NCBI GenBank assembly: GCA_003565035.1
Contig: PXDP01000513.1
Coordinates: 1 to 18,453, forward strand
Source: PVC group bacterium
GTDB taxonomy: Bacteria > Verrucomicrobiota > Kiritimatiellia > SS1-B-03-39 > UBA6053
DNA: 18,453 bases
Direction of reading: 5' to 3'
Shown here: piece by piece, positions 1 through 8,400 of the stretch
Numbering within the stretch: position 1 is the stretch's first letter
Layout: every line of letters begins with the position of its first letter
The notes under the pieces: model-generated
What the model was told of the DNA's origin: nothing
The model's database searches: none
What the model saw: the letters and a program-made list of their open reading frames with translations, nothing else
Made by a program: the position numbers and the translations under genes

Positions 1-155
1 CTGAGTTCGGCAAAGTCCCGCCGGGCGGTGGCCTCGGAAATCCCCAGTTTACGGCATGCCTCATCCACAGTCAGATCCCCCTGCCGATTGACCAGCGCAA
101 CGATCTCCCGCTGTCGTTCGAGAGGGCGCAGGGCGCGTGTGGTCTGATGATTCAT
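1..155 (-). CDS. DeoR-family transcriptional regulator, N-terminal part (cut by window edge)
   Basis: Partial gene: reading the minus strand from the ATG at 155-153 gives 51 open codons that leave the window. The protein has a classic DeoR winged-helix start: residues 10-20 (RPLERQREIVA) form the first helix, LVNRQGDLTVDEACRKLGIS follows, and SEATARRDFAEL is the recognition helix, matching the family pattern S-x-x-T-x-R-R-D-L-x-x-L. DeoR proteins usually repress sugar or nucleoside metabolism genes in response to a phosphorylated sugar, which would be bound by the missing C-terminal part. The gene is divergent from the sulfatase starting at 319 and they share a 163-base spacer, so it may control that cluster. 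There is no clear ribosome binding site before the ATG; an AT-rich tract lies there instead. The HTH assignment is firm. The ligand and the full length cannot be seen. Confidence 0.77.
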   Translation of the reverse strand, partial: MNHQTTRALRPLERQREIVALVNRQGDLTVDEACRKLGISEATARRDFAEL

Positions 156-239
156 ATTTTTTTACATATGAGTTTCCGGAGTCTTTCTCAAGCTGTAAAT
201 CCTCCCTTCCTTTTAGCCGTATCGGATCTCCGAGATTGA

Positions 240-251
240 ATAACGGATTGA
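240..251 (+). promoter_or_regulatory. Degenerate copy of the TCAACGGCTTGA element upstream of sulfatase 1
   Basis: ATAACGGATTGA matches 9 of 12 positions of the element found at 4395, 5321 and (reverse strand) 17380, and the next three bases (TGT) also match the copy at 5321. It points towards the sulfatase and ends 67 bases before the preferred start at 319, a spacing like that of the other copies. Another loose match in the opposite orientation (TCAAGCTGTAAA, 188-199, 9 of 12) lies in the same divergent spacer. On its own this would not be called; support comes only from position and orientation. Confidence 0.3.
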
Positions 252-318
252 TGTATGGAGATTTTTGGCCTTGTGCGCTAAGATCGTTCACTACACTTTC
301 ATGATTTCCAGTGTGTTT

Positions 319-1821
319 ATGAAGCCGAATCTCCTCTTTATTCTTACCGATCAGCAGCGTTGGGACACGATTCATTCTCTGAACGCCCCCTGGATGAGCA
401 CGCCGAATCTGGACGGCTTACGGACGCGGGGCATTGCCTTTGAAAACGCTTATTGTCCCGGAGCCACCTGCGTGGCCTCGCGGGCGGCGATTTTCACGGG
501 TATGTACGCGCACAACACCGGGGCCTGGTCCTTTCAGGATTGGGCCCACCACCGCAATATTGTTCATGATCTGGCTGACGGCGGCTATTGGTGCGCGAGC
601 ATCGGCAAAATGCACTTCATGCCCCGTGACGCGGCCGGGGGCTTCCATGAGCGCCTGGTGGTGGAAAACCCTTCCGGCACCACGAACTGGGGGGGCAACG
701 GGGATGATGCCTGGGGCAAATACCTTGCCTTCCACGGCCGGCGGCGCGAGAACAACCGGCAGAAGACCGATCCCGACTGGCTGAAAAAGTTTCAATGCGC
801 CCCGTGGCAAGATGAGGAGCACCTGCACAGCGACGCATTTGTCGCCAACAGTGCCAGGGCCTGGCTGCGGAATCATCACGACACCGGCGGCGCGGAACCC
901 TGGTTTCTTGAAGTCGGTTTTCCCGGTCCGCACGAGCCCTGGGATCCGCCCCAACGCTGGGTGGATCATTATGTGCAGTCCGACAACCTTCCCACCCCCA
1001 TCGGCTGGGACGATGATCTTTCGGAAAAACCACCCCAGCAAAAGGCGCACCAGCAATTTTTTGCCAACTGTGAAGCCGAGTCGCGGATCAACATGCCGGA
1101 GGCCACGTTGAAGGATGTACGGCGGATGCGCGCCCATAATTACGCCAAGATCAGTTATCTGGACGAGTTGATCGGAAACGTTCTGGGTGAAGCGGAAGAC
1201 TTGGGAATGCTAGAAAACACCTGGATCGTCTTCAGTTCCGACCACGGCGATCAGCTCGGGGACCGCCGCCTGCCCTACAAATGGCTGATGTATGAGAACG
1301 TGGTGCGGGTGCCGCTCCTCATCGTACCGCCACCGGGAAAAACGGTACCCTCGGAGACAAAGGATTTGGTTTCCCTGATCGATTTGGCGCCCACCTTTCT
1401 CGAACTAGCAGGGTTGCCGATCTCCACCCGCTACGAGGGCCGCTCGCTGAAGCCATATCTTGAGGGCAAACGTCCGGAATCACCGCGCCAGGCTGTTTTC
1501 TGCGAGGACAATACCCAGATCATGATGCGCCGCGCTGACGGCATGAAGCTGGTGCACTACCTCGACGGCACCCCCGGAGAACTCTACGACCTCAACACCG
1601 ATCCGGAAGAGCGTCACAACCACTGGGCGGATTCAGAGAAACGCATCCCTCTGGAACATGAACTTCTGCAATGGCTCGCCCGCCGCGTGTACGCCAATGC
1701 GGCAACCCGCTGCAATCCCGGCAACGAAACCCATTTCCCCGGCTGGCGCTGGGCTCCCACCGGCGGCCCGGAACTGCTGGGGCCCGGCCTGCAATCATAC
1801 ATCCCTATTCCTGAGGCATGA
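319..1821 (+). CDS. S1-family sulfatase (formylglycine-dependent), CxAxR type
   Basis: Hydrolyses a sulfate ester, probably on a carbohydrate. I chose the ATG at 319 because MKPNLLFILTDQQRWDT is the usual sulfatase N-terminus; an ATG at 301 and a TTG at 265 extend the frame but add nothing family-like. Visible active-site elements are metal ligands D11-Q12, the modification motif C51-V-A-S-R55 followed by AAIFTGMYAHNTG, K97 and H99 in GKMH, H205 in GPHEPW, D308-H309-G310 in SSDHGDQLGD, and K321. The 500-residue length is normal. The modification motif is the CxAxR form, not the commoner CxPxR. No signal peptide is apparent, so it probably acts in the cytoplasm on imported fragments. It needs a formylglycine-generating or anaerobic maturation enzyme, and none is encoded here. 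Its stop overlaps the GH31 start (ATGA), indicating an operon. The sulfatase subfamily and substrate cannot be named from sequence reading. Confidence 0.9.
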   Translation: MKPNLLFILTDQQRWDTIHSLNAPWMSTPNLDGLRTRGIAFENAYCPGATCVASRAAIFTGMYAHNTGAWSFQDWAHHRNIVHDLADGGYWCASIGKMHFMPRDAAGGFHERLVVENPSGTTNWGGNGDDAWGKYLAFHGRRRENNRQKTDPDWLKKFQCAPWQDEEHLHSDAFVANSARAWLRNHHDTGGAEPWFLEVGFPGPHEPWDPPQRWVDHYVQSDNLPTPIGWDDDLSEKPPQQKAHQQFFANCEAESRINMPEATLKDVRRMRAHNYAKISYLDELIGNVLGEAEDLGMLENTWIVFSSDHGDQLGDRRLPYKWLMYENVVRVPLLIVPPPGKTVPSETKDLVSLIDLAPTFLELAGLPISTRYEGRSLKPYLEGKRPESPRQAVFCEDNTQIMMRRADGMKLVHYLDGTPGELYDLNTDPEERHNHWADSEKRIPLEHELLQWLARRVYANAATRCNPGNETHFPGWRWAPTGGPELLGPGLQSYIPIPEA

Positions 1822-4205
1822 AGATGAATTACAACACGACATCCCTGAACGCCGCTCCTTGCGGCCCCCTTCTCAGCGATCCGATCGATATCCGTCCGGA
1901 TTTTTTTAATCCCGCCAACACTTTTTTTGCCGCCGACAGGCTGGAGTCGTTCGATCCCGCCACCGGGCGCGGTGAACTCCTCTTCCGCCGCATGGAGTAC
2001 CAGCGGCAAATGGCGTTCAGCCGTCTGATGTGGAAGCCGATGCCCGCCGCGCAGAACGAGAACATTCCGGACGAGTATGAAAAAGACCCCGTCCGTCCCT
2101 TCCACCTGGAGTTTCTCAGTGAAAACGCCCTGAGACTCCGCGTGTCCACCGCTTCCGCCGCCCAGCGGGCCATCCCGCTGGCCGCAGAGCCCTCCTTGAT
2201 GTTGGACAGGGATCCTGTATCCGTGGCGGGTGCCTGGACGCATGAGGCCGCGGACGGCGGGCATGTCTACCATGGCCCGGCGGGCCGCGTGGAGCTGTGC
2301 GCCGAACCCTTCCGGCTCCGTGCCTTTGCCCCCGGAGGCAAGCTGCTCTTTGAGACCATGCATAGCCGGGAGAACGCTCTGACCTACACCCAGACCCTCC
2401 CCTTTGGCTATGCCCGGCGTGCAGCGGACTACAGCCGCAGCTTCGGTGCAGTCTTCACGCTTCAGCCTGGCGAAATGCTTTTCGGTTGCGGCGAGTCTTT
2501 TGGGAATTTCAACAAGCGCGGGACAACGACTGTGTTGTCGGTGGTCGATGCCAACGGCTGCGAAACAAACCGGATGTACAAGCCCGTGCCGTTCTTTCAG
2601 AGCAGCCGCGGGTACGGCATGTTTCTCCATACTTCCAGCCCCTGCGCCTTCGACTTTGGCGAAACCTTCAGCGGCCGCATGGCCCTGATGCAGGGGGATG
2701 CGGACCTCGATCTTTTTATTTTCCTAGGGAGTCCCCGCGAGGTTCTCCGTGCCTACAGCACAATCACCGGACGCAGCCCCATGCCGCCCCTCTGGTCCTT
2801 CGGCCTCTGGATGAGCTGCATGAGCTATTTTTCCGAGACCGAGGGCCGCGAAGTGGCACGGAGGCTTCGGCAGGAGCGCATCCCCTGCGATGTCATCCAC
2901 TTTGACACCGGCTGGTTCGACAAGGACTGGCGATGCGACTACGAATTTTCACCAGATCGTTTTGACGATCCGAAAAAAATGCTGGCCGACCTGGATTCGC
3001 AGGATTTTCATGTCAGCCTATGGCAGCTCCCCTATTTTGTGCCTAAAAACATCCTTTATGCAGAAATCATGCGCCGGGGGCTTTGCGTGCGGGACACAAA
3101 CGGCGGAGCGGCCTTTGAGGATGCCGTGCTCGATTTCACCCATCCGGAGACCGTGTCCTGGTATCAGGAAAAACTGCGGGCTCTGCTGGAGATGGGCGTA
3201 TCCGCCATCAAAGTGGATTTCGGGGAAAGCGCCCCTCATGCGGGGCAATACGCGAACGGAAAAACCGGGTTCACCGAGCACAACCTGTACCCGCTGCGCT
3301 ACAACAAAGCGGTGGCGGACATCACCCTTGAGACGCGGAAAGAGCATATCATCTGGGCCCGGAGCGCCTGGGCCGGAAGCCAGCGATATCCCCTCCATTG
3401 GGGCGGAGATCCCATGCCGACGGACACCGGTCTTGCCGCGACCCTGCGCGGGGGGCTATCCCTCGGGGTTTGCGGCTTCAGCTTCTGGTCCAACGACATT
3501 GGCGGCTTTGTGTCCCGAACCCCGGAACCGGTGCTCCGGCGCTGGATCGGCCTGGGCATGTTCTGCTCTCACAGCCGACGGCATGGGCTGCCTCCCACCG
3601 AGCCCTGGACCTATTCCGCAGACTTGCTGCACGTGTTCCGCAAATCAGCAGAGCTCCGTTATCAGCTCCTACCCTACATTCTTACCCAATCCAAAATCGC
3701 ATCCGAAAATGGCTGGCCGGTGCTCCGCCCCCTCTTTTTTGAATTTCAGGAAGATCCCGGGGCCTGGCACATCGACAGCCAGTTCCTGCTTGGAGCGGAT
3801 CTACTGGTGGCCCCGCTCCTGGAGGAATCGGAAGTCCGGGCGGTTTATCTTCCCGGCGGCAGCGACTGGATCAATCTGCAGACCGCCGAACGCCTCTCAC
3901 CCGGCTGGCATACTCTGGAGGCTGCCCCGCTGCCTGTGCTGCTGTTTTTCCGCGCGGGCAAACCGCTGCCTGTGGTTCCCGTGGCTCAAGCCACCCGGCA
4001 CATCGACTGGACCGCGCTTCATGTCCTCCAGCCTGGCGGCGGCGAACCGCCTGAGGCGTTTCGAGTTTATCATCCACAGAACTCCGCATGGCAAACCCTT
4101 CCACTTGATTCCACCGACACATTTCACCGGGGAGACTGGCAGGAGTCCGTTCTCCAGGTCCTGGCAGCTTCTCCGGGAACCTTGCTTTATGCTCCGGCAC
4201 TCTGA
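1818..4205 (+). CDS. GH31 glycoside hydrolase (alpha-xylosidase/alpha-glucosidase, YicI-like)
   Basis: A retaining alpha-glycosidase of family GH31, 795 residues, close to E. coli YicI (772). An N-terminal beta-sandwich (about 1-315) precedes the (beta/alpha)8 barrel (about 325-640) and C-terminal beta domains. The nucleophile is D467 in KVDFGE and the acid/base is D531 in HWGGD. Further signatures are HFDTGW (361-366), RGGLSLG and FWSNDIGGF. K465, two residues before the nucleophile, corresponds to the Lys that YicI uses for alpha-xylosides. However, the CF pair of YicI's HFDCFW is TG here, so glucoside or other substrates are open. The start at 1818 is embedded in the sulfatase stop (ATGA), implying coupled translation; an in-frame ATG follows at 1824. 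There is no signal peptide, so a cytoplasmic role in trimming oligosaccharides is likely. An 8-bp hairpin overlaps the stop codon. Confidence 0.92.
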   Translation: MKMNYNTTSLNAAPCGPLLSDPIDIRPDFFNPANTFFAADRLESFDPATGRGELLFRRMEYQRQMAFSRLMWKPMPAAQNENIPDEYEKDPVRPFHLEFLSENALRLRVSTASAAQRAIPLAAEPSLMLDRDPVSVAGAWTHEAADGGHVYHGPAGRVELCAEPFRLRAFAPGGKLLFETMHSRENALTYTQTLPFGYARRAADYSRSFGAVFTLQPGEMLFGCGESFGNFNKRGTTTVLSVVDANGCETNRMYKPVPFFQSSRGYGMFLHTSSPCAFDFGETFSGRMALMQGDADLDLFIFLGSPREVLRAYSTITGRSPMPPLWSFGLWMSCMSYFSETEGREVARRLRQERIPCDVIHFDTGWFDKDWRCDYEFSPDRFDDPKKMLADLDSQDFHVSLWQLPYFVPKNILYAEIMRRGLCVRDTNGGAAFEDAVLDFTHPETVSWYQEKLRALLEMGVSAIKVDFGESAPHAGQYANGKTGFTEHNLYPLRYNKAVADITLETRKEHIIWARSAWAGSQRYPLHWGGDPMPTDTGLAATLRGGLSLGVCGFSFWSNDIGGFVSRTPEPVLRRWIGLGMFCSHSRRHGLPPTEPWTYSADLLHVFRKSAELRYQLLPYILTQSKIASENGWPVLRPLFFEFQEDPGAWHIDSQFLLGADLLVAPLLEESEVRAVYLPGGSDWINLQTAERLSPGWHTLEAAPLPVLLFFRAGKPLPVVPVAQATRHIDWTALHVLQPGGGEPPEAFRVYHPQNSAWQTLPLDSTDTFHRGDWQESVLQVLAASPGTLLYAPAL

Positions 4206-4221
4206 ATAAAAAAATTCAGAG
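4200..4221 (+). terminator. Hairpin overlapping the GH31 stop codon, possible weak terminator
   Basis: CTCTGAAT (4200-4207) and ATTCAGAG (4214-4221) are perfect inverted repeats with an AAAAAA loop. The TGA stop of the GH31 gene lies in the left arm. No T-run follows the right arm, so intrinsic termination is doubtful; it may instead stabilise the 3' end of the upstream message. Confidence 0.35.
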
Positions 4222-4349
4222 GGATTCCCATCGTAAGCCACGCTGGGTTTTTAATGTGAATTAGAAAGGGCTTTCATCTCAACCCGCAACACCCGGTGAC
4301 CGTTTGCACGGTTGATCCCTCCGACGGATGGAAGCTGGTGCATAAAAGC

Positions 4350-4377
4350 GACACACATCAAGCCGTTGACGTGTGTC
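4350..4377. promoter_or_regulatory. 28-base dyad containing the inverted element TCAAGCCGTTGA
   Basis: The core TCAAGCCGTTGA (4358-4369) is the exact reverse complement of the element at 4395. It sits between outer arms GACACAC (4350-4356) and GTGTGTC (4371-4377), giving 11 of 14 complementary pairs; the only non-pairs are one A/C pair and the two central pairs. Such a dyad fits a dimeric repressor site or an RNA hairpin. With the copy at 4395 it could also form a 12-bp stem with a 25-base loop. The spacer in which it lies (4206-4462) shows no convincing gene. Confidence 0.45.
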
Positions 4378-4394
4378 CAGATCTGAGTTCCAAA

Positions 4395-4406
4395 TCAACG
4401 GCTTGA
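4395..4406 (+). promoter_or_regulatory. TCAACGGCTTGA element upstream of the GH43 gene
   Basis: Exact copy of the 12-base element, also exact at 5321-5332, ending 56 bases before the GH43 start. Both copies are followed closely by GTTTCT. The half-sites TCAA and TTGA are palindromic around a CGGC centre, as expected for a dimeric regulator. No convincing -35/-10 pair at standard spacing accompanies it. Confidence 0.45.
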
Positions 4407-4462
4407 GTTTCTCTTCCGGTCCACGGCATTGCAGATGCTTTCCAATGCCCTAAACGGCAAGC

Positions 4463-5308
4463 ATGATGTTCTCCCTTATGTTTCCTGGTGCCGATCCGTT
4501 CATTTTCCAGGCTGAAGGCGCCTGGTGGCTGATCACCTCCCATGACGCGCCGGACGGGCGCCACCTGCCCATCTACCGTTCCGTCGATTTGAAGCTCTGG
4601 GAGTTTGTGCGCGGCGCGGTCGCGAAGGGCAGGGGACCCAGAGCCTGGAACCGCCGCAATTTCTGGGCCCCGGAAGTGCTTCACCATGGCGGACGATTCT
4701 ATTGTTATTACACCGCCATGCCCGAGGGCACACCAGGCAACGAAGGCAACCGGGTCGGACTGGCCGTTGCGGACCGTCCGGAGGGACCGTATGAGGATGT
4801 CGGCGTGGTGATCCCGCACGGTTCGATTGACGGATCGCCTTATATCGATCGCAATGGACAGGCCTGGCTGCTGTTCACCACCGAACACGGCAATGATCTC
4901 GGCTGGCCGCCCGGACAGATCGGCGTGTTCCGTTTGCGGGAGGATCTCCGGACGGTGGAGGGCGATCCGGTCAAAATCATGACCCAATACGAATGGCAGG
5001 AGGGGGCGTTTTTTGTGCCCCATCCCGACTCGGGCCGTTTGGTGCTTTTCTTCAGTTACGGCGGATGGACCGAGGACAGCTATTGCGTGCACGCCGCGTG
5101 GGGCGATGTGCCGTCGGGGCCGTTCATCCCCGAGCCTGCGGCCTTTCTCACCGGAACCTTGGAGTTGCGCGGGCCGGGCCACGCCAATGTATTCCCCGGA
5201 CCCGACGGAACCCCCTGGCTGGTCTTTCACGCCTGGGACACCGCCAAAACTAAGCGCTTTCCCCGCATGGCCCCCCTGGCCCTGTTGTGGGGCTCAGGGG
5301 GTGGATGA
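4463..5308 (+). CDS. GH43-family glycoside hydrolase (five-bladed beta-propeller)
   Basis: A single-domain GH43 enzyme of 281 residues, near the minimum for the family. The inverting catalytic triad is visible: D11 in PGADPFIF (base), D123 in SIDGSPYID (pKa modulator) and E180 in WQEGAFFVP (acid). Typical blade sequences are NFWAPEVLHHGGRFYCYYTA (64-83) and GHANVFPGPDGTPWLVFHAW near the end. GH43 members remove arabinofuranose, xylose or galactose units from plant or algal glycans; the subfamily cannot be told here. There is no signal peptide, so the site of action is probably cytoplasmic, as for the GH31 enzyme upstream. The start is uncertain among ATGs at 4463, 4466 and 4478; the last still keeps D11, and no good ribosome binding site decides it. 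The C-terminus ends right after the last blade, without an accessory domain. It is 257 bases downstream of GH31, so it may have its own promoter. Confidence 0.85.
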   Translation: MMFSLMFPGADPFIFQAEGAWWLITSHDAPDGRHLPIYRSVDLKLWEFVRGAVAKGRGPRAWNRRNFWAPEVLHHGGRFYCYYTAMPEGTPGNEGNRVGLAVADRPEGPYEDVGVVIPHGSIDGSPYIDRNGQAWLLFTTEHGNDLGWPPGQIGVFRLREDLRTVEGDPVKIMTQYEWQEGAFFVPHPDSGRLVLFFSYGGWTEDSYCVHAAWGDVPSGPFIPEPAAFLTGTLELRGPGHANVFPGPDGTPWLVFHAWDTAKTKRFPRMAPLALLWGSGGG

Positions 5309-5315
5309 ATCGTAT

Positions 5316-5337
5316 AAATATCAACGGCTTGATGTTT
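5316..5337 (+). promoter_or_regulatory. TCAACGGCTTGA dyad upstream of the Verru_Chthon A-like gene
   Basis: The exact 12-base element occupies 5321-5332 and ends 69 bases before the start at 5402. Flanks extend the symmetry: AAATATCAA pairs with TTGATGTTT around CGGC, as nine consecutive RNA pairs if one U-G wobble is allowed. It lies just after the GH43 stop, so it could serve as operator for the next gene or as an RNA hairpin at the end of the GH43 transcript. Confidence 0.45.
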
Positions 5338-5401
5338 CTGATATGGGTATGTCGGAAAAGTGCCCTTATCCTTTGGACACAGTTCGTGTAGGTTGTGGAG
5401 T

Positions 5402-8400
5402 ATGAATCTATCCTCAAATCAAACATTCGACAAACGTGTTTTCATGTCCCGCGCAGACCGTCGGGGTTCCGCACTCTTGGTAACGCTGCTGGTGGTGAGT
5501 CTGCTGCTGGTCCTGACGCTGGGGCTTGTGACGGTGGTTCGGGTGGAGCTACGGCGGGTGGCCACCCATCAGCTCGGTGTTGAGGCGCAGGCCAATGCCA
5601 GGGTCGCCTTGCAGGTGGCCATCGCGGAGTTGCAGCGGCACGCGGGTGTGGACACGCGCGCCACCAGCTCAGCAGCACTGGACCCCGCAGCGGTGAACGA
5701 CTTCCAAGCAGCTTACCGCCAACAAGCCGCCAATCCCCCCTGGCGCACCTATCTTGGTCGGAATGGGGCTGACCGCGAGGCGGTGGAATCGTCGTTTGCC
5801 CTGACCTTGAATCAGGACATGGAACGACACTGGACGGCGGTCTGGGACAGCGGTACGATTGACCCGGTGACCGGCGTGCAGGCTCAGGGCACCCGTCCGG
5901 TCTGGCTGGTGAGTGGAAACGAGCGTTTCACGCATAATCCCGATGACACTTCTTATCCCCCCGACTATTGGACCCCGGACCGTCTGCTGGACGACAGCAA
6001 CAGTCTGCTTCTCGTTGGCGGCGGCAGTGCGCTCGATGCGCAGGAAAAAACAGACATTGCCGCCGCCATGGGGGTCTCGCTCCGGGAAAGCGGTTTTTCC
6101 CCCTTGAACGACCATGTGCGGGCCCCCCGGGTCACCCTGGACCGCGGCGCCTACGCGTACTGGGTCTCCGATGAGAGCCTGAAAGCCAGCGTATCCCGAA
6201 CCGATCCCCATGCCGGGTCACCGGCCCCGGAGGCCGCCGCGCACCGTCTGGGCAGTCCCCAGCGCATGGGCTGGGAAACCCTGGCCGCACTGGACCTCCC
6301 CGGGATGCAAAACGCCCCCTGGGAAAAAATGATGAGTGCTCCGTCTTTATCTTTCGTGACGGGACATGATGTGGCCCGGGCCTTTGCGCATGACGTTACA
6401 TCGGACAGTGTCGGCATCCACACCGACAGTTACCGTGGAGGACTCCGCAAGGATCTGACCGCCTATTTTGAGAGCGGGCACGGGCTGGCGGACAGCGATC
6501 CTGTGGCCGATCCGGCGCTCTATGCTGCCAATGATCCCCGTTTCGGTCCCAACAACAGCGGCTTTCCCAACAGCACCCGCAACATTCCGACCTGGGGCAA
6601 ACTCCGGCAATGGCATCAGCGGGGGAACAGCTTTACGGGCTACGCGGAGAACACAGAGTCCTCCATGGGTCTGGGACCCGTGCTACTGGACGTACAGTAT
6701 TACATGGGCTTCAGTCTCAATCCCGGCAACAACCACGTGCAGGTGCATCTCGCCCCCATCGTCACTCTCTGGAATCCCCACAACGTTCCCCTGCCGCTCC
6801 ACACCTACCGCCTGGAATTAAGCACCCACCGGAACATCAACCTCTGGACCATGCATATTCTGTATCCTTCGGATATCGGCGATGTGGCGGATGTGAACCG
6901 CTTTTACGGAGAATTTGACGGCGTGAACTGGTTCCGGGCCCGATATACGGGTAATGGGCGGCATCCCCATGACTCGTGGGGCCGAAATCCCAACTACATG
7001 ACCGTGAATCTTAAAAACTTTCTGCGTCCCCTGCGGCTGGATATTCCCACCGCGCTGGCACCCGGAGAATGCCGCATTTTCACCGTGGACCGGGATTGGG
7101 TTTACACCGGCCCCGACGGCGTGGTCCCGGAAATGGCCAGTTTTTATGAAGCCATTCCCATCGGAGCCCCCCGGGGCATCCAATACGACACAGATGTGGA
7201 GGTGCTCTTCGATTATGCCCGGAATCCAGGGCAACCGCTCCGAATCGGAGGTGGATTTCCCCACAGTTGGAATGAGACAGACCACGGCATCCTGGAATGG
7301 AACACCCGCGACGATTTCCCAAGGCTGTTCAACACCAACCGCATGATGGAGGGCCTCAGCGCCCCCTCTTTTCTGTACGACACAACCGGACGCCTGCTCT
7401 CCCAGATTAACAAAATCCAGGCCAACAACGAAACCCGCTCCTGGGTGGCCACGAACATTCAAAGCAACAATACCGCGCTGCGGCCCGCCCCCAACACGGT
7501 GACCTGGCTGTGGGACACCCCGGACTTTTTCGACGCCAGCCCGGAACCACCCCCACCCCCGGGTTCCACCGCCCATCGTCGGGGCTCGTATTATCCACTG
7601 GTCTTTTACGAACTTTTTTCCTGGATGACCCCACAGCGGAACATGGTGATGGTCAATCAGACGGATCCGGGCACCAGCAGCGCATCCCGGGGAGGGTTCC
7701 ACCGGCTTTTCGCGAACTTCAACCTCGCCGCCTCCCGCTGGACCTTCAATCCGCAGGTGGAGGGGCAGCGGGCGCGCTACGGCAACAGCCCCCTCCACAA
7801 CAACGCTGACCAGTTTCAGAATAATGAATTGTACCTCCCGGCCAACCTCATTCGAACCGGGGCACCGCCTCAACCGGGCTGGGGCCAGTTGGATTTCAGC
7901 TACGACGACGGCACGGTCGCCCGCGGGTACATCCTCAACGAGTCCATTTTCCGCGGCAACGCCCACCAGCGGATCGGGGCCCTGCCCATCCTTGATGCCG
8001 GAGGCGATACCCGGCCGCTGCTCTCCATGGGCGCGTTTGGCCGCGCACCGCTGTCCACCCTGTTCACCCAGCCCCTGCACGTTCTCGGCAACGCCGAGCC
8101 TTTTCCCTACAGCGACCGCGGAAAAATCGCCGGGATTCACTCCCGCCAGGTCGGAGCCAACTTCGGGGTTTTCAAGTTCCGTCCCAACGATGCGGAAAAC
8201 CACATGCTGGATCTGTCGTATCTGATCAATGACAGTGTGTGGGACCAGTATTTCTTTTCCACCGTGCCGCACAGCGGGGCTCCCGCGCTGAACAACAGCA
8301 GCCCGCTTCCCAACAGCCTGCACCGCTTCCGCCGGGACAGCGGCGCCACCCTGGCGGAGGTCCGGGACTTCGACCGCGCTGCCGTCCACATCGAGCGGCG

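Noticed and set aside
265..318. N-terminal extension of sulfatase 1 from TTG 265 or ATG 301
   Set aside because: The extension is neither a clean signal peptide nor family-like, while MKPNLLFILTDQQ at 319 is the standard sulfatase start. ATG 301 is not fully excluded.
2890..4209. A 439-codon open frame in another plus frame within GH31
   Set aside because: Pro/Ser/Cys/Arg-rich out-of-frame translation; the GH31 catalytic motifs are in the other frame throughout this stretch.
4260..4406. An open stretch without a start (contains VDPSDGWKLVHKSDTH) in the spacer before GH43
   Set aside because: It faintly resembles a sulfatase-like KLVH segment but has no start codon, is under 50 codons, and overlaps the dyad elements; not enough to call a pseudogene.
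4358..4406. Reading the two facing elements as an intrinsic terminator or a mobile-element end
   Set aside because: The loop is 25 bases, no T-run follows, the same element recurs singly elsewhere, and there is no transposase or target duplication nearby.
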